NCBI GenBank assembly: GCA_028277395.1
Contig: JANQGJ010000019.1
Span: forward strand, 57,909 to 121,908
Source: Bacteroidales bacterium
GTDB lineage: Bacteria > Bacteroidota > Bacteroidia > Bacteroidales > F082
DNA: 64,000 nucleotides
Reading direction: 5' to 3'
Shown here: positions 7,909 through 17,525 of the stretch, piece by piece
How positions within the stretch are numbered: the first letter of the stretch is position 1
Layout: the number at the start of each line of letters is the position of its first letter
Translations under genes and position numbers: made by a program
The notes under the pieces: model-generated
Told to the model about the DNA's origin: nothing
Database searches by the model: none
Seen by the model: the letters and a program-made list of their open reading frames with translations, nothing else

Positions 7909-10701
7909 TTATCGTACTATAAATTTGTTAGTTAATAATTTGCCCTGAGCGGATAATGTTTTTATAATGTAAAATCCGGTGTTTAGATCTGAAGTACCTA
8001 TAACAGCTGAACTATGATTAATAAGATAATTCCTTTTTACTTCCTTGCCGGAAATGTCAAAAATCTGATACCCAGCTATTCCATTATCATGAGATATTGT
8101 TATTGAGCCATTTGATGGATTTGGGAAAAGGTTTAATGTATTTTTAGTCGATTCAGATTCTTCAATGCCAACATGTTCAGGTTTGTCTAACTTAACATTT
8201 GTATATAATCTGTATTCACCGGCTTCAAGTTCTATGGATTCATTAACGTTTGTAACTGTTATTGAATCACCAGACCAAAACTCATACCATATTCCGGTAT
8301 TTTGAAACTGAGGTACAATATAGTCTGTTTCTATCCCAAAATTACCCAATATCACAACGTCCATCTCGTCAGAGTTAAGCCTTATCTTTTTAAGCTCATT
8401 ACTTAAATCTAAAGAAAAATCTGGTGTAGAAAATACGTCTTCATTCTTTTTGAGGTCTATCAATTCTGAATACACATTGTAAAGGTTTTTACGTCTCCAG
8501 TCATCCATATATTCCCATTTAGGTGGTTTCTCACTAAGTTTGCCATTGTATTCTATGGAAACATCATATCCGCGTTCTCCAAATTGCCAGATCATTTTTG
8601 GTCCGGGTATCGTGAAAAAGAAGTTAGCTGCAAGTTCTTGCCTTTTCAATGCTGTTGATAGGTTTTTCACATCATAACCAGTGTCATCGTTTTTGGCACC
8701 CCAGGTAATGTTTTTATACATCAAACGTTCCTCATCATGGCTTTCCATATAGCCAACTAAATTCGGATCATTCCAGCCACGTCGTTTATAGGATATCCAG
8801 TCGAAATTGGAATTATCAACATAACCCATAGCAGCCTGACTATAGTTTGGATGAGAGTTACCCCACAATAATATTCCATAATCTGCAAGTTCTTTTTCCT
8901 CATCGTTATCACTTAGATGTTCAAATATCACAACAATATCTGATTCAGTTTCCCAAATCTTACCTGCCATTCTTTTTAGAAGGGCAATTCTGTCTGCGTC
9001 ATACTTACCGCCCCATTCATCGTCTTCAGCTTTTATGTTGTTGCCAAATCCTTTTGTAAAATCAAATCTGAAACCATCTATTTTATATTCTTTGATCCAA
9101 TACCTGTTTATACTATCAACTAATTGTTGGGTATATGCACTCTCGTGGTTGAAATCGTTTCCCCATTGAGCAGCAGGGCTGGTAAAATTTGATTGTTCAT
9201 TGAACCAGGGATTATTTGCCGCAGGACGGTTAAGTTCACTGTTCCAGTACATCTGTACCATTGGATTTGTTCCATATGAATGATTTAACACCATGTCCAT
9301 AAATACTGCAATCCCCCTGCTGTGACATTCATCAACAAATGCTTTGAATGTGTTTTTTGGTCCGTAATATTTATCAGTTGCAAAATAATAGTTAGGATTG
9401 TATCCCCAGCTTGAATTACCTTCAAATTCGCTGTTTGGCATCAGTTCTATCGCATTGATACCTAATCGTTGCAAATAGTCCAAAGTGTCGGTCAGAGTGT
9501 TAAAATCATGTTTTTCTACGAAATCCCTGACAAGTAGTTCGTAAATAACAAGATTTTCATGATCCGGAGTCTGGAATTCTTCAATTTGCCATTCATATGG
9601 CTCCTGTCCGGTTTGCAAAACTGTGGCTATACCTGAAGTTTTTCCTGTAGGATATTCAATGAGGTCAGGATAAGTTGAACTTGCTATCCAATGATCATTC
9701 CATGGATCGCTTACCTTGTCTGCGTAGGGATCTCCAACTCTTATCTCTCCATCAATAAAATATTGAAAAATATATTCTTTTCCTGCTTCAAGATTATTTA
9801 TTTCTACCCAGAATCTTAGTCCGTCAGGTGTTACTTTCATGCCATGATCAGTTTCTATCTTCCAGTCATTAAAATCACCAATTACATAAATATATTCCTT
9901 TTCAGGTGCAAGTAAACATAATATAACACTGTTGTCATCTATATAATTGATCCCATCTCTTATTCCTGCCGGTAATTCTTCAACAATTGTTTCCTCCCTC
10001 ACAAAGTAATATATTGAGTCACTTACCGAGCTGTTTTCATCTTTAGCAACGGCTCTGACCAGATGATTACCGGGAGTTGTTGCAATTATATCTACACTAA
10101 AACTATCATCAGTACCACTATAAATCAGCTCATCACTATCATATACAAAAGTTGAATCGGCTCCATTACTATTTCCACCAACTTCAATAATATCATTTAA
10201 CTCAACTATTAACGGACTTTCTTCAGGTGTGGTTATCATTACATTTAAACCGGATTCATAAACTTCATAAAAAATGTCACCACCTTCGTTGGTTTTACCT
10301 ACCTGTGAGCCATCATCACTTCTAAAAACAAATGCCAGCTGAAGTATTGTTTCACCATCAGGTACACCATAGTACTCCTTAATTGAAGGCCCTATCTCAA
10401 GTTCCCATAAGTCACCCCCTGAATTTGTTAGTTTACAATCAGGAATATTCTCAGTCCATTCAGCTTTAACATACTTCCAGTCGCTACCCGATGAACTGTT
10501 GCTTGTTATAACACCGGTATGGGCATACATATCTCCGGTATAACCTGAAAGACCTCCGCTGCCCAATGATGAATTGAATGTTATAGTTACCTGATCCTCC
10601 TTTGTCGGAAACGCCGGGTCTGCTGTAATTAATTGCGCAAATGTACTGGTTGCGGCCAGAACTATTAATAATACACCCGAAATTATCTTCTTTATGTTCA
10701 T
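7909..10701 (-). CDS. Secreted GH13 alpha-amylase with T9SS sorting domain
   Basis: A multidomain secreted amylase of 930 residues, probably surface-exposed. Order: signal peptide (1-22, ending STFAQ); a beta-rich N-terminal module (about 23-155) shared with the GH31 enzyme at 54983-57835; an Ig-like segment (155-240); an E-set/CBM48-like module with YVIGDFNDW (about 255-335); the GH13 barrel with DMVLNH (469-474), nucleophile D547 in DGFRFD, acid E594 in VVIFEHL and D656 in MESHDEER; and a C-terminal T9SS domain starting LNLFPNPSNG and ending KFIVR. The frame is open upstream to 10743, but the Met at 10701 starts a good signal peptide. It is transcribed divergently from susC, so it is a plausible functional counterpart of SusG, although its anchoring by T9SS rather than as a lipoprotein is different. 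Confidence 0.93.
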   Translation of the reverse strand: MNIKKIISGVLLIVLAATSTFAQLITADPAFPTKEDQVTITFNSSLGSGGLSGYTGDMYAHTGVITSNSSSGSDWKYVKAEWTENIPDCKLTNSGGDLWELEIGPSIKEYYGVPDGETILQLAFVFRSDDGSQVGKTNEGGDIFYEVYESGLNVMITTPEESPLIVELNDIIEVGGNSNGADSTFVYDSDELIYSGTDDSFSVDIIATTPGNHLVRAVAKDENSSVSDSIYYFVREETIVEELPAGIRDGINYIDDNSVILCLLAPEKEYIYVIGDFNDWKIETDHGMKVTPDGLRFWVEINNLEAGKEYIFQYFIDGEIRVGDPYADKVSDPWNDHWIASSTYPDLIEYPTGKTSGIATVLQTGQEPYEWQIEEFQTPDHENLVIYELLVRDFVEKHDFNTLTDTLDYLQRLGINAIELMPNSEFEGNSSWGYNPNYYFATDKYYGPKNTFKAFVDECHSRGIAVFMDMVLNHSYGTNPMVQMYWNSELNRPAANNPWFNEQSNFTSPAAQWGNDFNHESAYTQQLVDSINRYWIKEYKIDGFRFDFTKGFGNNIKAEDDEWGGKYDADRIALLKRMAGKIWETESDIVVIFEHLSDNDEEKELADYGILLWGNSHPNYSQAAMGYVDNSNFDWISYKRRGWNDPNLVGYMESHDEERLMYKNITWGAKNDDTGYDVKNLSTALKRQELAANFFFTIPGPKMIWQFGERGYDVSIEYNGKLSEKPPKWEYMDDWRRKNLYNVYSELIDLKKNEDVFSTPDFSLDLSNELKKIRLNSDEMDVVILGNFGIETDYIVPQFQNTGIWYEFWSGDSITVTNVNESIELEAGEYRLYTNVKLDKPEHVGIEESESTKNTLNLFPNPSNGSITISHDNGIAGYQIFDISGKEVKRNYLINHSSAVIGTSDLNTGFYIIKTLSAQGKLLTNKFIVR

Positions 10702-10827
10702 GTGTTTAATATTTAAATGTCTTAAGGAACACGCATATCCCAATAGATATTGAGACTAACCATTCTTCAGAGCGTCCCAAATGCTGTAGGGATGGAATGA
10801 AGAAAACCCATGTTTGTTACATTTTAC

Positions 10828-10843
10828 ATCATATTTATATGAT
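10828..10843. promoter_or_regulatory. Inverted repeat overlapping the amylase transcription start
   Basis: ATCATAT-TT-ATATGAT, perfect 7-bp arms with a 2-base spacer, directly downstream of the minus-strand -7 box and so at the predicted start site. It could be a repressor site or simply AT-rich chance symmetry. Confidence 0.35.
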
Positions 10844-10844
10844 A

Positions 10845-10852
10845 CAAATGTA
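10845..10852 (-). promoter_or_regulatory. -7 promoter box of the secreted amylase
   Basis: Minus-strand TACATTTG, a perfect TAnnTTTG match. Predicted start near 10839, giving a leader of about 140 nt before the ATG at 10701. Confidence 0.5.
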
Positions 10853-10942
10853 CCTGAAATAGTTGCAGATTTTAATAGTCATTAGTTAAATAACCATAAA
10901 ATCAGTTATATAAGTAGCTGAAGTAAAACATCTGTACTGGTG

Positions 10943-10952
10943 CAAACGAGTG
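10943..10952. promoter_or_regulatory. Weak LacI-type operator candidate
   Basis: GCAAACGAGTGC (10942-10953) differs from the perfect CAAACGTTTG site at 25237-25246 at two positions of the core. Its centre is about 108 bp upstream of the predicted amylase start site, similar to the spacing at the other sites. Confidence 0.4.
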
Positions 10953-11178
10953 CGAATCCCTGTTCAGGTTCTAAAAAATGTTGTGATAATACCTGTGAGG
11001 AAATACTTTGGACTATTCGTATTATTGCCCGATTTTTTGATCAATTTCACTCTTAGTATTATTTTCCATCTATTAATTGAAAGTTTCAATAACTTTTGCG
11101 TTTGTATAATTATCAACAGGTTAATCATTTATTTGATAATTCGGGTTGTAATTCTTCCGGAAAAGTTTGAGTTTATCG

Positions 11179-11188
11179 CAATCGTTTG
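11179..11188. promoter_or_regulatory. LacI-type operator candidate upstream of susC
   Basis: GCAATCGTTTGC (11178-11189); its reverse complement GCAAACGATTGC shares the 11-base GCAAACGATTG with the site at 59936-59946. The central CG with AAAC/TTTG-like halves is typical of LacI/GalR operators. It lies about 250 bp upstream of the predicted susC start. Confidence 0.5.
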
Positions 11189-11365
11189 CAATTTTCATCT
11201 CAAAACCATGTCATTTACAATTAATTAGGAAAAATTAAGATTCTTTCACCAAATTAAAAAACTAATTTACATCATGTTATGAACAGCGGTTCAATCCAAC
11301 ATCTCATATGAAACCAGTTTTTGGGGTAAGTCGAATAAAAAATTTCACTTTGATCAATGAAAAAT

Positions 11366-11381
11366 ATTATTGTACAATAAT
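11366..11381. promoter_or_regulatory. Perfect 16-bp palindrome before susC
   Basis: ATTATTGTACAATAAT is its own reverse complement. The centre (11373.5) is about 60 bp upstream of the predicted susC start site, a common activator position. No protein can be assigned. Confidence 0.4.
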
Positions 11382-11422
11382 TATAAATATTACCAAATTA
11401 TTAAAATTTTGTTAATTATTAT

Positions 11423-11430
11423 TAAATTTG
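11423..11430 (+). promoter_or_regulatory. -7 promoter box of the susCDE operon
   Basis: TAAATTTG, a perfect TAnnTTTG match, 62 bases before the chosen susC start at 11493. Predicted leader about 55 nt. The open frame from 11457 uses a TTG inside this leader and is not preferred. Confidence 0.55.
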
Positions 11431-11492
11431 GATTGATTTTCAGCGTAGTATGAACATTGAAATTAAAATTCACAATAACTAAATTAAATATC

Positions 11493-14400
11493 ATGGTAAA
11501 ACAATTATTTTCAAAACTGCTGATGTTTGCAGTAGTTTTACTTGGTAGTACGATTACAGTTTTAGCCCAGAGTGGTACAGTTACAGGAGTTGTGACTGAT
11601 GCTTTGGATGGTAGTTCTCTTCCGGGAGCTACAATTGTTGTAAAAGGGACTACTACCGGTACAGTTACCGATATTGATGGTAACTACTCGATTGAAGTAT
11701 CACCTGACCAGGTGTTGATCTTCTCTTATGTTGGATATTCCTCCCAGGAACACATTGTCCAGCCAAACACCACCCTTAACGTTTCCCTTGAGTCATCAGC
11801 TCAAACGCTTGATGGTGTTGTAGTTATTGGTTATGGTACAGTTAAAAAGAAAGATGCAACCGGATCTGTAGCCGTCGTTTCACAAGATGACTTTAATAAA
11901 GGTGCAATTACCAACCCTGTTGGATTGATCACCGGTAAAGTAGCAGGTGTTCAGATAACATCTAATAGTGGTGCACCTGGTGAGGCTGCTACAATTCGTA
12001 TCAGGGGAGGTTCTTCCCTGAGTGCAAAAAATGATCCTCTTATTGTAATTGACGGGGTTGTTACATCCGGAGAGGGTGGTTCAGGTTCACGAAGTGCATT
12101 AAATGCCATTAATCCGGCTGACATTGAAACCTTCACAGTATTGAAGGACGCTTCAGCAACAGCTATTTATGGTTCACGTGCTTCCAATGGTGTAATATTG
12201 ATCACTACAAAAAAAGGAAGGTCAGGAATGCCGTTAAAACTTGAGTATAACGGAAAACTATCCTTTTATGAGAAACCAAAACCACTTGATGTTCTTTCAT
12301 CAGGTGAGTTTGTAGATCTGTTCACAGCAAGAAATCCTAATTATACTCAAATGCTGGGTGTTTGGTATGATGAAGAAGGGCACCAGGTTCCCGGAAACAG
12401 TGCTGATTCCACTACAGATCATACCATATATAATACTGACTGGCAGGATGAGATTTATCAAAGCGCTTTTGGAATGGATCATGCAATTTCTGCAACAGGT
12501 GCACTTGACTGGATGCCTTATCGTGTTTCATTGGGATATACCGATCAGGATGGAACATTAAAAACATCTGAATTTCAGCGTACAACAGTAAGCGTTGCAT
12601 TGAACCCTACATTACTGGATGATCATTTGAAACTTAATGTTAATGCTAATGGGACATTTATTAAAAACCGTTTCGCGAACAGAGATGCTATTGGTGCAGC
12701 CATCCAGATGGATCCAACTAAACCGGTTTATAGCATGGATGGATCATGGGATGGTTATTATGCATGGTTAGGTAATGGTGGCGGATTAAATTCCATGGCA
12801 ACCAATAATCCTGTTTCATTGCTACAGCAAAAAACCGACAAGTCTAATGCAAACCGTATTTATGGTAACTTCCAGGCTGATTATAAGTTTCATTTCTTAC
12901 CTGAACTTCGTGCTAATCTAAACCTGGCTATGGATCATTCTGATAATGACGGAACAGTTTATGTTCCAAATACAGCAGCATGGTCATACGATGGTGTAAA
13001 AGGAGGAGGACAGGATAATACATATACAGGTAAGAACAAAAATGACCTGTTGGACTTTTATCTGAATTATAAAAAAGAAGTACCTTCAATCGCCAGTGTT
13101 TTTGATGTAATGGCAGGTTATTCATGGCAGCATTTCTGGTATGAAAACACCTGGGATAATAATAATATTCCTGTATTTATTGATCCAGAAACAGGTGACT
13201 CCACAGGACAGGTTTTGGAAAATGATAATGGTGTTGACAAAGGTGAGTTATTCCTTATTTCCTTCTTTGGTCGTTTAAACTATAGTTTTAAAGATCGTTA
13301 TTTATTGACGGCAACTGTGCGTCAGGATGGTTCGTCACGTTTTTCAGAAGACAATCGCTGGGGACTTTTCCCTGCTATAGGTCTTGCATGGAAAATAAAT
13401 GAAGAAGTATTCATGCGTGATTCAGATGTAATATCCGAGTTGAAACTTCGTGTTGGATGGGGACAAACCGGTCAGCAGGATGTTGGTGGATTCTACGGAT
13501 ACCAGGGAAGATACTCCTACGGTAACCAGTATTCGATGTACCCATTCGGAAACACCTATTATACAGTATTACGTCCCGAAGGTTATAATCCTAATCTTAA
13601 ATGGGAGACTACAACCACACAAAATATTGGAATCGATTATGGATTCTTTAATAACAGGTTATATGGTTCATTGGAGTACTATCATCGTTTAACAACCGAT
13701 CTGCTTACCTATGCACCTGTTCCAGCAGGTACAAACTTCACCAATGAAATTGACCAGAACATAGGTGATCTGGAAAATACAGGTGTTGAGTTTGCAATTA
13801 ACGGACGTATCATATCAAACGAAGATATGTACTGGGAGTTAGGTATAAACGCTACTTACAATAAAAATGAGATCACTAAGCTTTACCAGGGAGCAAGTCT
13901 GGAAGCCGGTGATGCAATCTCCGGAGGAGTTGGAAATAAAATTCAGGTTCATGCAGTAGGTGAATCTGCTTCATCATTCTATGTTTATGAGCAGGTATAT
14001 GATAACAGTGGAAATCCAATACAGGGTTTATATGTAGACCGTAATGGTGATGGGATCATAAACAGTGATGATAAATATATCTATAAGAATCCTAATGCAC
14101 CTTTATTCTTTGGTATAACCAATACATTTAACTATAAAGACTGGTCGTTATTCTTTGCAGGACGTGCAAACTTTGGAAACTATGTTTACAATAATGCCCA
14201 ATCTGAGTTAGCAACTTACGACAGGCTTTATCGTGATGAAGGGCCATATGCAGGTAACGTGTTATCATCAGTTAATGAGATAAACTTCAGCATTCCACAA
14301 TATTTCTCTGATTATTTTGTTCAGGAGGCTTCATTCTTCCGTATGGACGATATAACTGTAAGCTATACTTTTAAAAATTTATTAAAAAACACTCTGAACA

Positions 14401-14540
14401 TTCGCCTGTCTGCCACATGCAATAATGCGTTTGTTATTACTAATTACGAAGGATTGGATCCTGAGGTTCTTAACGGTATTGATAATAACCTGTATCCACG
14501 GTCACGTGTGTGGGTATTTGGTGTAAATCTTCAATTTTAA
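11493..14540 (+). CDS. susC: SusC/RagA-family TonB-dependent outer-membrane receptor
   Basis: A protein of 1015 residues that would transport oligosaccharides across the outer membrane with SusD, powered by TonB. Signal peptide at 1-26 (ends TVLAQ); a carboxypeptidase-regulatory-like domain (about 27-105, GVVTDALDGSSLPGATIVVKG and SYVGY); a TonB-box/plug region beginning VVVIGYGTVKKKDATGSV, with the SusC hallmark RIRGGSSLSAKNDPLIVIDG and TIYGSRASNGVILITTKKG-like segments; then a beta-barrel ending in the aromatic Phe of FGVNLQF. It is followed 11 bases later by susD. Starch or maltodextrin is the likely substrate because amylases flank it, but the substrate is inferred from context. Confidence 0.95.
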   Translation: MVKQLFSKLLMFAVVLLGSTITVLAQSGTVTGVVTDALDGSSLPGATIVVKGTTTGTVTDIDGNYSIEVSPDQVLIFSYVGYSSQEHIVQPNTTLNVSLESSAQTLDGVVVIGYGTVKKKDATGSVAVVSQDDFNKGAITNPVGLITGKVAGVQITSNSGAPGEAATIRIRGGSSLSAKNDPLIVIDGVVTSGEGGSGSRSALNAINPADIETFTVLKDASATAIYGSRASNGVILITTKKGRSGMPLKLEYNGKLSFYEKPKPLDVLSSGEFVDLFTARNPNYTQMLGVWYDEEGHQVPGNSADSTTDHTIYNTDWQDEIYQSAFGMDHAISATGALDWMPYRVSLGYTDQDGTLKTSEFQRTTVSVALNPTLLDDHLKLNVNANGTFIKNRFANRDAIGAAIQMDPTKPVYSMDGSWDGYYAWLGNGGGLNSMATNNPVSLLQQKTDKSNANRIYGNFQADYKFHFLPELRANLNLAMDHSDNDGTVYVPNTAAWSYDGVKGGGQDNTYTGKNKNDLLDFYLNYKKEVPSIASVFDVMAGYSWQHFWYENTWDNNNIPVFIDPETGDSTGQVLENDNGVDKGELFLISFFGRLNYSFKDRYLLTATVRQDGSSRFSEDNRWGLFPAIGLAWKINEEVFMRDSDVISELKLRVGWGQTGQQDVGGFYGYQGRYSYGNQYSMYPFGNTYYTVLRPEGYNPNLKWETTTTQNIGIDYGFFNNRLYGSLEYYHRLTTDLLTYAPVPAGTNFTNEIDQNIGDLENTGVEFAINGRIISNEDMYWELGINATYNKNEITKLYQGASLEAGDAISGGVGNKIQVHAVGESASSFYVYEQVYDNSGNPIQGLYVDRNGDGIINSDDKYIYKNPNAPLFFGITNTFNYKDWSLFFAGRANFGNYVYNNAQSELATYDRLYRDEGPYAGNVLSSVNEINFSIPQYFSDYFVQEASFFRMDDITVSYTFKNLLKNTLNIRLSATCNNAFVITNYEGLDPEVLNGIDNNLYPRSRVWVFGVNLQF

Positions 14541-14551
14541 AAAATAGTCAC

Positions 14552-16159
14552 ATGAAAAAGATAATATATATAATTGCATTATTGGTTTTGGGAAGCTTTT
14601 TCAATTCTTGTGTGAAAGATTTGGATACTAAACCAATAGACCCCGATGAAATTACATCGGACATAGTTTTTGAAACACCTGAATCGTATACACAGTTTCT
14701 GGCTAAGATATATGGTGGATATGCGTTTGGAGGTAATGAAGGTGATGGAAAAGGTGATATTGCGGGTATAGATGGAAGTTTTAGCCCCTATTTACGCCAA
14801 TACTGGTATCATCAGGAATTGTCAACTGATGAAGCTGTAATTTCATGGGAAGATCAGACGATTAAGGATTTCCATTATCAGCAATGGGGAAGCAGCGATG
14901 TATTTGTAGCTGCTATGTATGCAAGGGTTATTTATCAGGTTACCCTTGTTAATGAGTTTTTAAGACAGTCAGAAGAGGGTATGCTTAATGATCGTGGTAT
15001 AAATGATGAATGGAAGGCTAAAATTGCACAATATCGTCTGGAAGCACGTTTTTTGAGAGCTTTATCTTACTGGCATGGACTTGATCTTTTCGGAGGAACC
15101 ATACTGGTTACAGAGAGTGATCCTATTGGTAAGCCTGATTTTTATCCTACCAGGGTTACAAAGCAGGATATGTTCACATACATAGAGTCAGAACTTCTGG
15201 ATATTGAGCAAAGTATGGTTGATCCTCGTCAGTGGGAAATGTCAGGAGAATATGGACGTGCTGACAAAGGTGCAGCATGGACTCTGCTTATGAAACTATA
15301 CCTGAATGCTGAAGTATATATCAACGATGATAAATATACTGATTGTATTACTTATGCAAATAAGATTATCGAATCGAGCTATGCATTAGCCCCAACATGG
15401 GAGCAGCTTTTCTGGGCAAATAACGATCAGGTAGGTGCAACAATGCAGGAAATTATTTTCCCAATTCGTTTTGATGGTACCCATGAGCAAACCAATGGAG
15501 GTACAACATTTATCGTAAATGCAGCAGTTGGTGGTAATATGGATAAAAATGATTATGGTATTCCAGGCGACAACGGTGGTTGGGGTGGTACCCGTGTTAC
15601 TCCTGAGTATGTTGAGAAATTCGATACAATTAATGATAAACGAGCAGTTTTCTTCACTGATGGACAAAACCTGTCAATTGATGATATTAATGTATTTGCA
15701 GACGGTTATGCTTATCCAAAATTTGTAAATTATTCGATCATTAATGGAGAGAAGGTTAATGGATCTGATGGTAATTTTGTTGATACAGATTTCCCGATGT
15801 TCCGTCTTGCTGACGTTTACCTGATGTATGCTGAAGCAATCCTAAGAGGTGGAGCAGGTGGAAATGAAGGAAATGCAATTGGTTATGTGAATGAATTACG
15901 TACAAGAGCAGGAGTTCCTACGATATCTTCAATAGATTTGGATTTCATCCTTGATGAACGTGCACGTGAGCTTGGATGGGAATGCCACAGACGTACTGAT
16001 CTTATTCGTTTTGGCAGATTCAGTCAGTCAACTTATGTTTGGCAATGGAAAGGAAATGTAAAACAGGGACAGTCAACTGATCCTAAGTATGACGTTTATC
16101 CTATTCCTGATAAAGAGGTAAATTCAAATCCAAATATTGAACAAAATCCTGGTTATTAA
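14552..16159 (+). CDS. susD: SusD/RagB-family glycan-binding lipoprotein
   Basis: A protein of 535 residues with a lipoprotein signal (lipobox FFNSC, Cys20) that would cap the SusC barrel on the cell surface and bind oligosaccharide. SusD features: the N-terminal ETPESYTQFLAKIYGGYA segment, a TPR-like helical core with RLEARFLRALSYWHGLDLFGG, and the C-terminal block with FPMFRLADVYLMYAEA, IGYVNELRTRAG and DERARELGWECHRRTDLIRF. The start is the Met at 14552; the frame is open to 14510 inside susC. Operon order susC-susD-susE is conserved in starch loci. Confidence 0.95.
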   Translation: MKKIIYIIALLVLGSFFNSCVKDLDTKPIDPDEITSDIVFETPESYTQFLAKIYGGYAFGGNEGDGKGDIAGIDGSFSPYLRQYWYHQELSTDEAVISWEDQTIKDFHYQQWGSSDVFVAAMYARVIYQVTLVNEFLRQSEEGMLNDRGINDEWKAKIAQYRLEARFLRALSYWHGLDLFGGTILVTESDPIGKPDFYPTRVTKQDMFTYIESELLDIEQSMVDPRQWEMSGEYGRADKGAAWTLLMKLYLNAEVYINDDKYTDCITYANKIIESSYALAPTWEQLFWANNDQVGATMQEIIFPIRFDGTHEQTNGGTTFIVNAAVGGNMDKNDYGIPGDNGGWGGTRVTPEYVEKFDTINDKRAVFFTDGQNLSIDDINVFADGYAYPKFVNYSIINGEKVNGSDGNFVDTDFPMFRLADVYLMYAEAILRGGAGGNEGNAIGYVNELRTRAGVPTISSIDLDFILDERARELGWECHRRTDLIRFGRFSQSTYVWQWKGNVKQGQSTDPKYDVYPIPDKEVNSNPNIEQNPGY

Positions 16160-16178
16160 ATTCAAAAAACGATTAAAG

Positions 16179-17369
16179 ATGAAAAGAAACTTAAATATAT
16201 TAATACTCTTTTTTGCCATCGTGATATTTATTTCAGGATGCAAAAAGGATGATAAAGAACCTGTTCTGGATATAAACGCTACGGTGAATCCTGAATGGGT
16301 AGCAGCACCTGAGCCGGATTCACATTTTGATCTGGTTGTTGATTCAGCTGATGTTGTGCTTAACACACTTGAATGGACAGAGGTAATATATCCCTTATCA
16401 AATATACCTTCACCATTATATACTGTACAATTGTTGTTTCCTGTAAGTGATGAAGAATCAACATGGGGTGATCCCATTGAGATTATGACACTACCAGAAA
16501 CTACTCAGGAAGTAACTTATGGTGCCTTGAACACTGCAATTGTAAAGGAAATTGGTAATGAATTTCCTGATGACACCATATTAGCAGTAGGATATCGCAT
16601 TAAAGCTAATGTAAATGCAAATGATGTTTCAAGTGTAATTGATGCTTTTACCGATGTGGCACCATTTACAGTAACACCGTATAAGACCATATTTGTAGCT
16701 CCTCCATTATATCTACTTGGTGGTGCAACTACAATAGGATGGAATAATGCCGATACCAGTTTGCAGTTCTCATATGATGCAGAACAAGAAGTATATAAAA
16801 TAGTAGCAACATTATCAAGCGCTGACCCATATTACAAAGCTCTTGAAGTTCCCGGACAGTGGGCTCCTCAATGGGGTACAGATAATGATGCAACCTGGGA
16901 AACAGGTAATCTTGTGTATAGGCCAACTGAGGATGTTGATGATCCACCAGCACTTCCTGCTCCACCTGAGGATGGTGATTACCTGATTACTTTTGATCTG
17001 AAGAACAAAGTATATACAGTGGAAGTTGCGGATATTGCTCAAACAATGCATGTTATCGGAGATGCATCGGAAGCAGGCTGGGATAATACCCAGGCTATTC
17101 CAATGAATAAAATCGCACCGGGTAAGTTTGAATTAGAAACAACCTTGAGTGCAGATGCGTCTGAAGGATTTAAATTTCTTGTAAATCAAGGTGCTTGGGC
17201 ACCTATGTATGGTACAGTTGAGGATGCTATGTTTGAAGGAGGAGTACTTATCTATCGCGAAACAGAAGCAGATCCTGATCCGAAATCAATTCCACCACCT
17301 TCATCAACGGGAACATACAAAATCGAAGTTGATATTGTTGGAATGAGTTACAAATTAACACCCATGTAA
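16179..17369 (+). CDS. SusE/SusF-like surface starch-binding lipoprotein
   Basis: A protein of 396 residues with a lipoprotein signal (IFISGC, Cys21). The N-terminal Ig-like region (about 25-165) resembles the SusE N-terminal domain. Two related C-terminal modules follow: LYLLGGATTIGWNNADTSL with QWAPQWGTDNDATWETGNLVYR (about 180-270), and MHVIGDASEAGWDNTQ with QGAWAPMYGTVEDAMFEGG (about 295-375). Tryptophan-rich G-W-D/N loops of this type bind maltooligosaccharide in SusE and SusF. It has two such modules, like SusE. It starts 19 bases after susD and is followed by a strong terminator, so it ends the operon. Confidence 0.88.
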   Translation: MKRNLNILILFFAIVIFISGCKKDDKEPVLDINATVNPEWVAAPEPDSHFDLVVDSADVVLNTLEWTEVIYPLSNIPSPLYTVQLLFPVSDEESTWGDPIEIMTLPETTQEVTYGALNTAIVKEIGNEFPDDTILAVGYRIKANVNANDVSSVIDAFTDVAPFTVTPYKTIFVAPPLYLLGGATTIGWNNADTSLQFSYDAEQEVYKIVATLSSADPYYKALEVPGQWAPQWGTDNDATWETGNLVYRPTEDVDDPPALPAPPEDGDYLITFDLKNKVYTVEVADIAQTMHVIGDASEAGWDNTQAIPMNKIAPGKFELETTLSADASEGFKFLVNQGAWAPMYGTVEDAMFEGGVLIYRETEADPDPKSIPPPSSTGTYKIEVDIVGMSYKLTPM

Positions 17370-17400
17370 TATCACGGTGATTGTTAAACAATAAGATTAA

Positions 17401-17429
17401 AAGAGTGTCAGGTTTGGCACTCTTTTTTT
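17401..17429 (+). terminator. Intrinsic terminator of susCDE (probably bidirectional)
   Basis: Stem AAGAGTGTC (17401-17409) and GGCACTCTT (17416-17424), one G-T wobble, loop AGGTTT, then seven T. On the minus strand the same hairpin is followed by four T, so it may also end the convergent amylase gene. Confidence 0.85.
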
Positions 17430-17525
17430 GCTTATATGATATAATCAGCCAGTTTATGAAATCAATTAGCAGTTGTTTTTGAAATGGCCATAAACAAACT
17501 ATAGAGTGAAACGATTATGGCCGGT

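Larger units (their letters stand above)
10702..11492. other. Divergent regulatory region between amylase and susC
   Basis: About 790 bases without a supported gene. It holds a -7 box for each flanking gene, two LacI-type operator candidates, an inverted repeat at the amylase start site and a 16-bp palindrome before susC; these are listed separately. A hydrophobic 92-codon frame at 10950-11228 starts with GTG, has no family match that I recognise and is not called. The unusual length suggests either long-range regulation or an unrecognised small transcript. Confidence 0.6.

Noticed and set aside
10950..11228. Hydrophobic 92-codon frame upstream of susC
   Set aside because: Starts with GTG, no family recognised, inside a regulatory region and AT-rich; such frames with I/L/F runs arise by chance.
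17500..17520. GAAACGATT sequence near 17505 as a further LacI-type site
   Set aside because: Lacks the second half and lies beyond the stop codons of two convergent genes.
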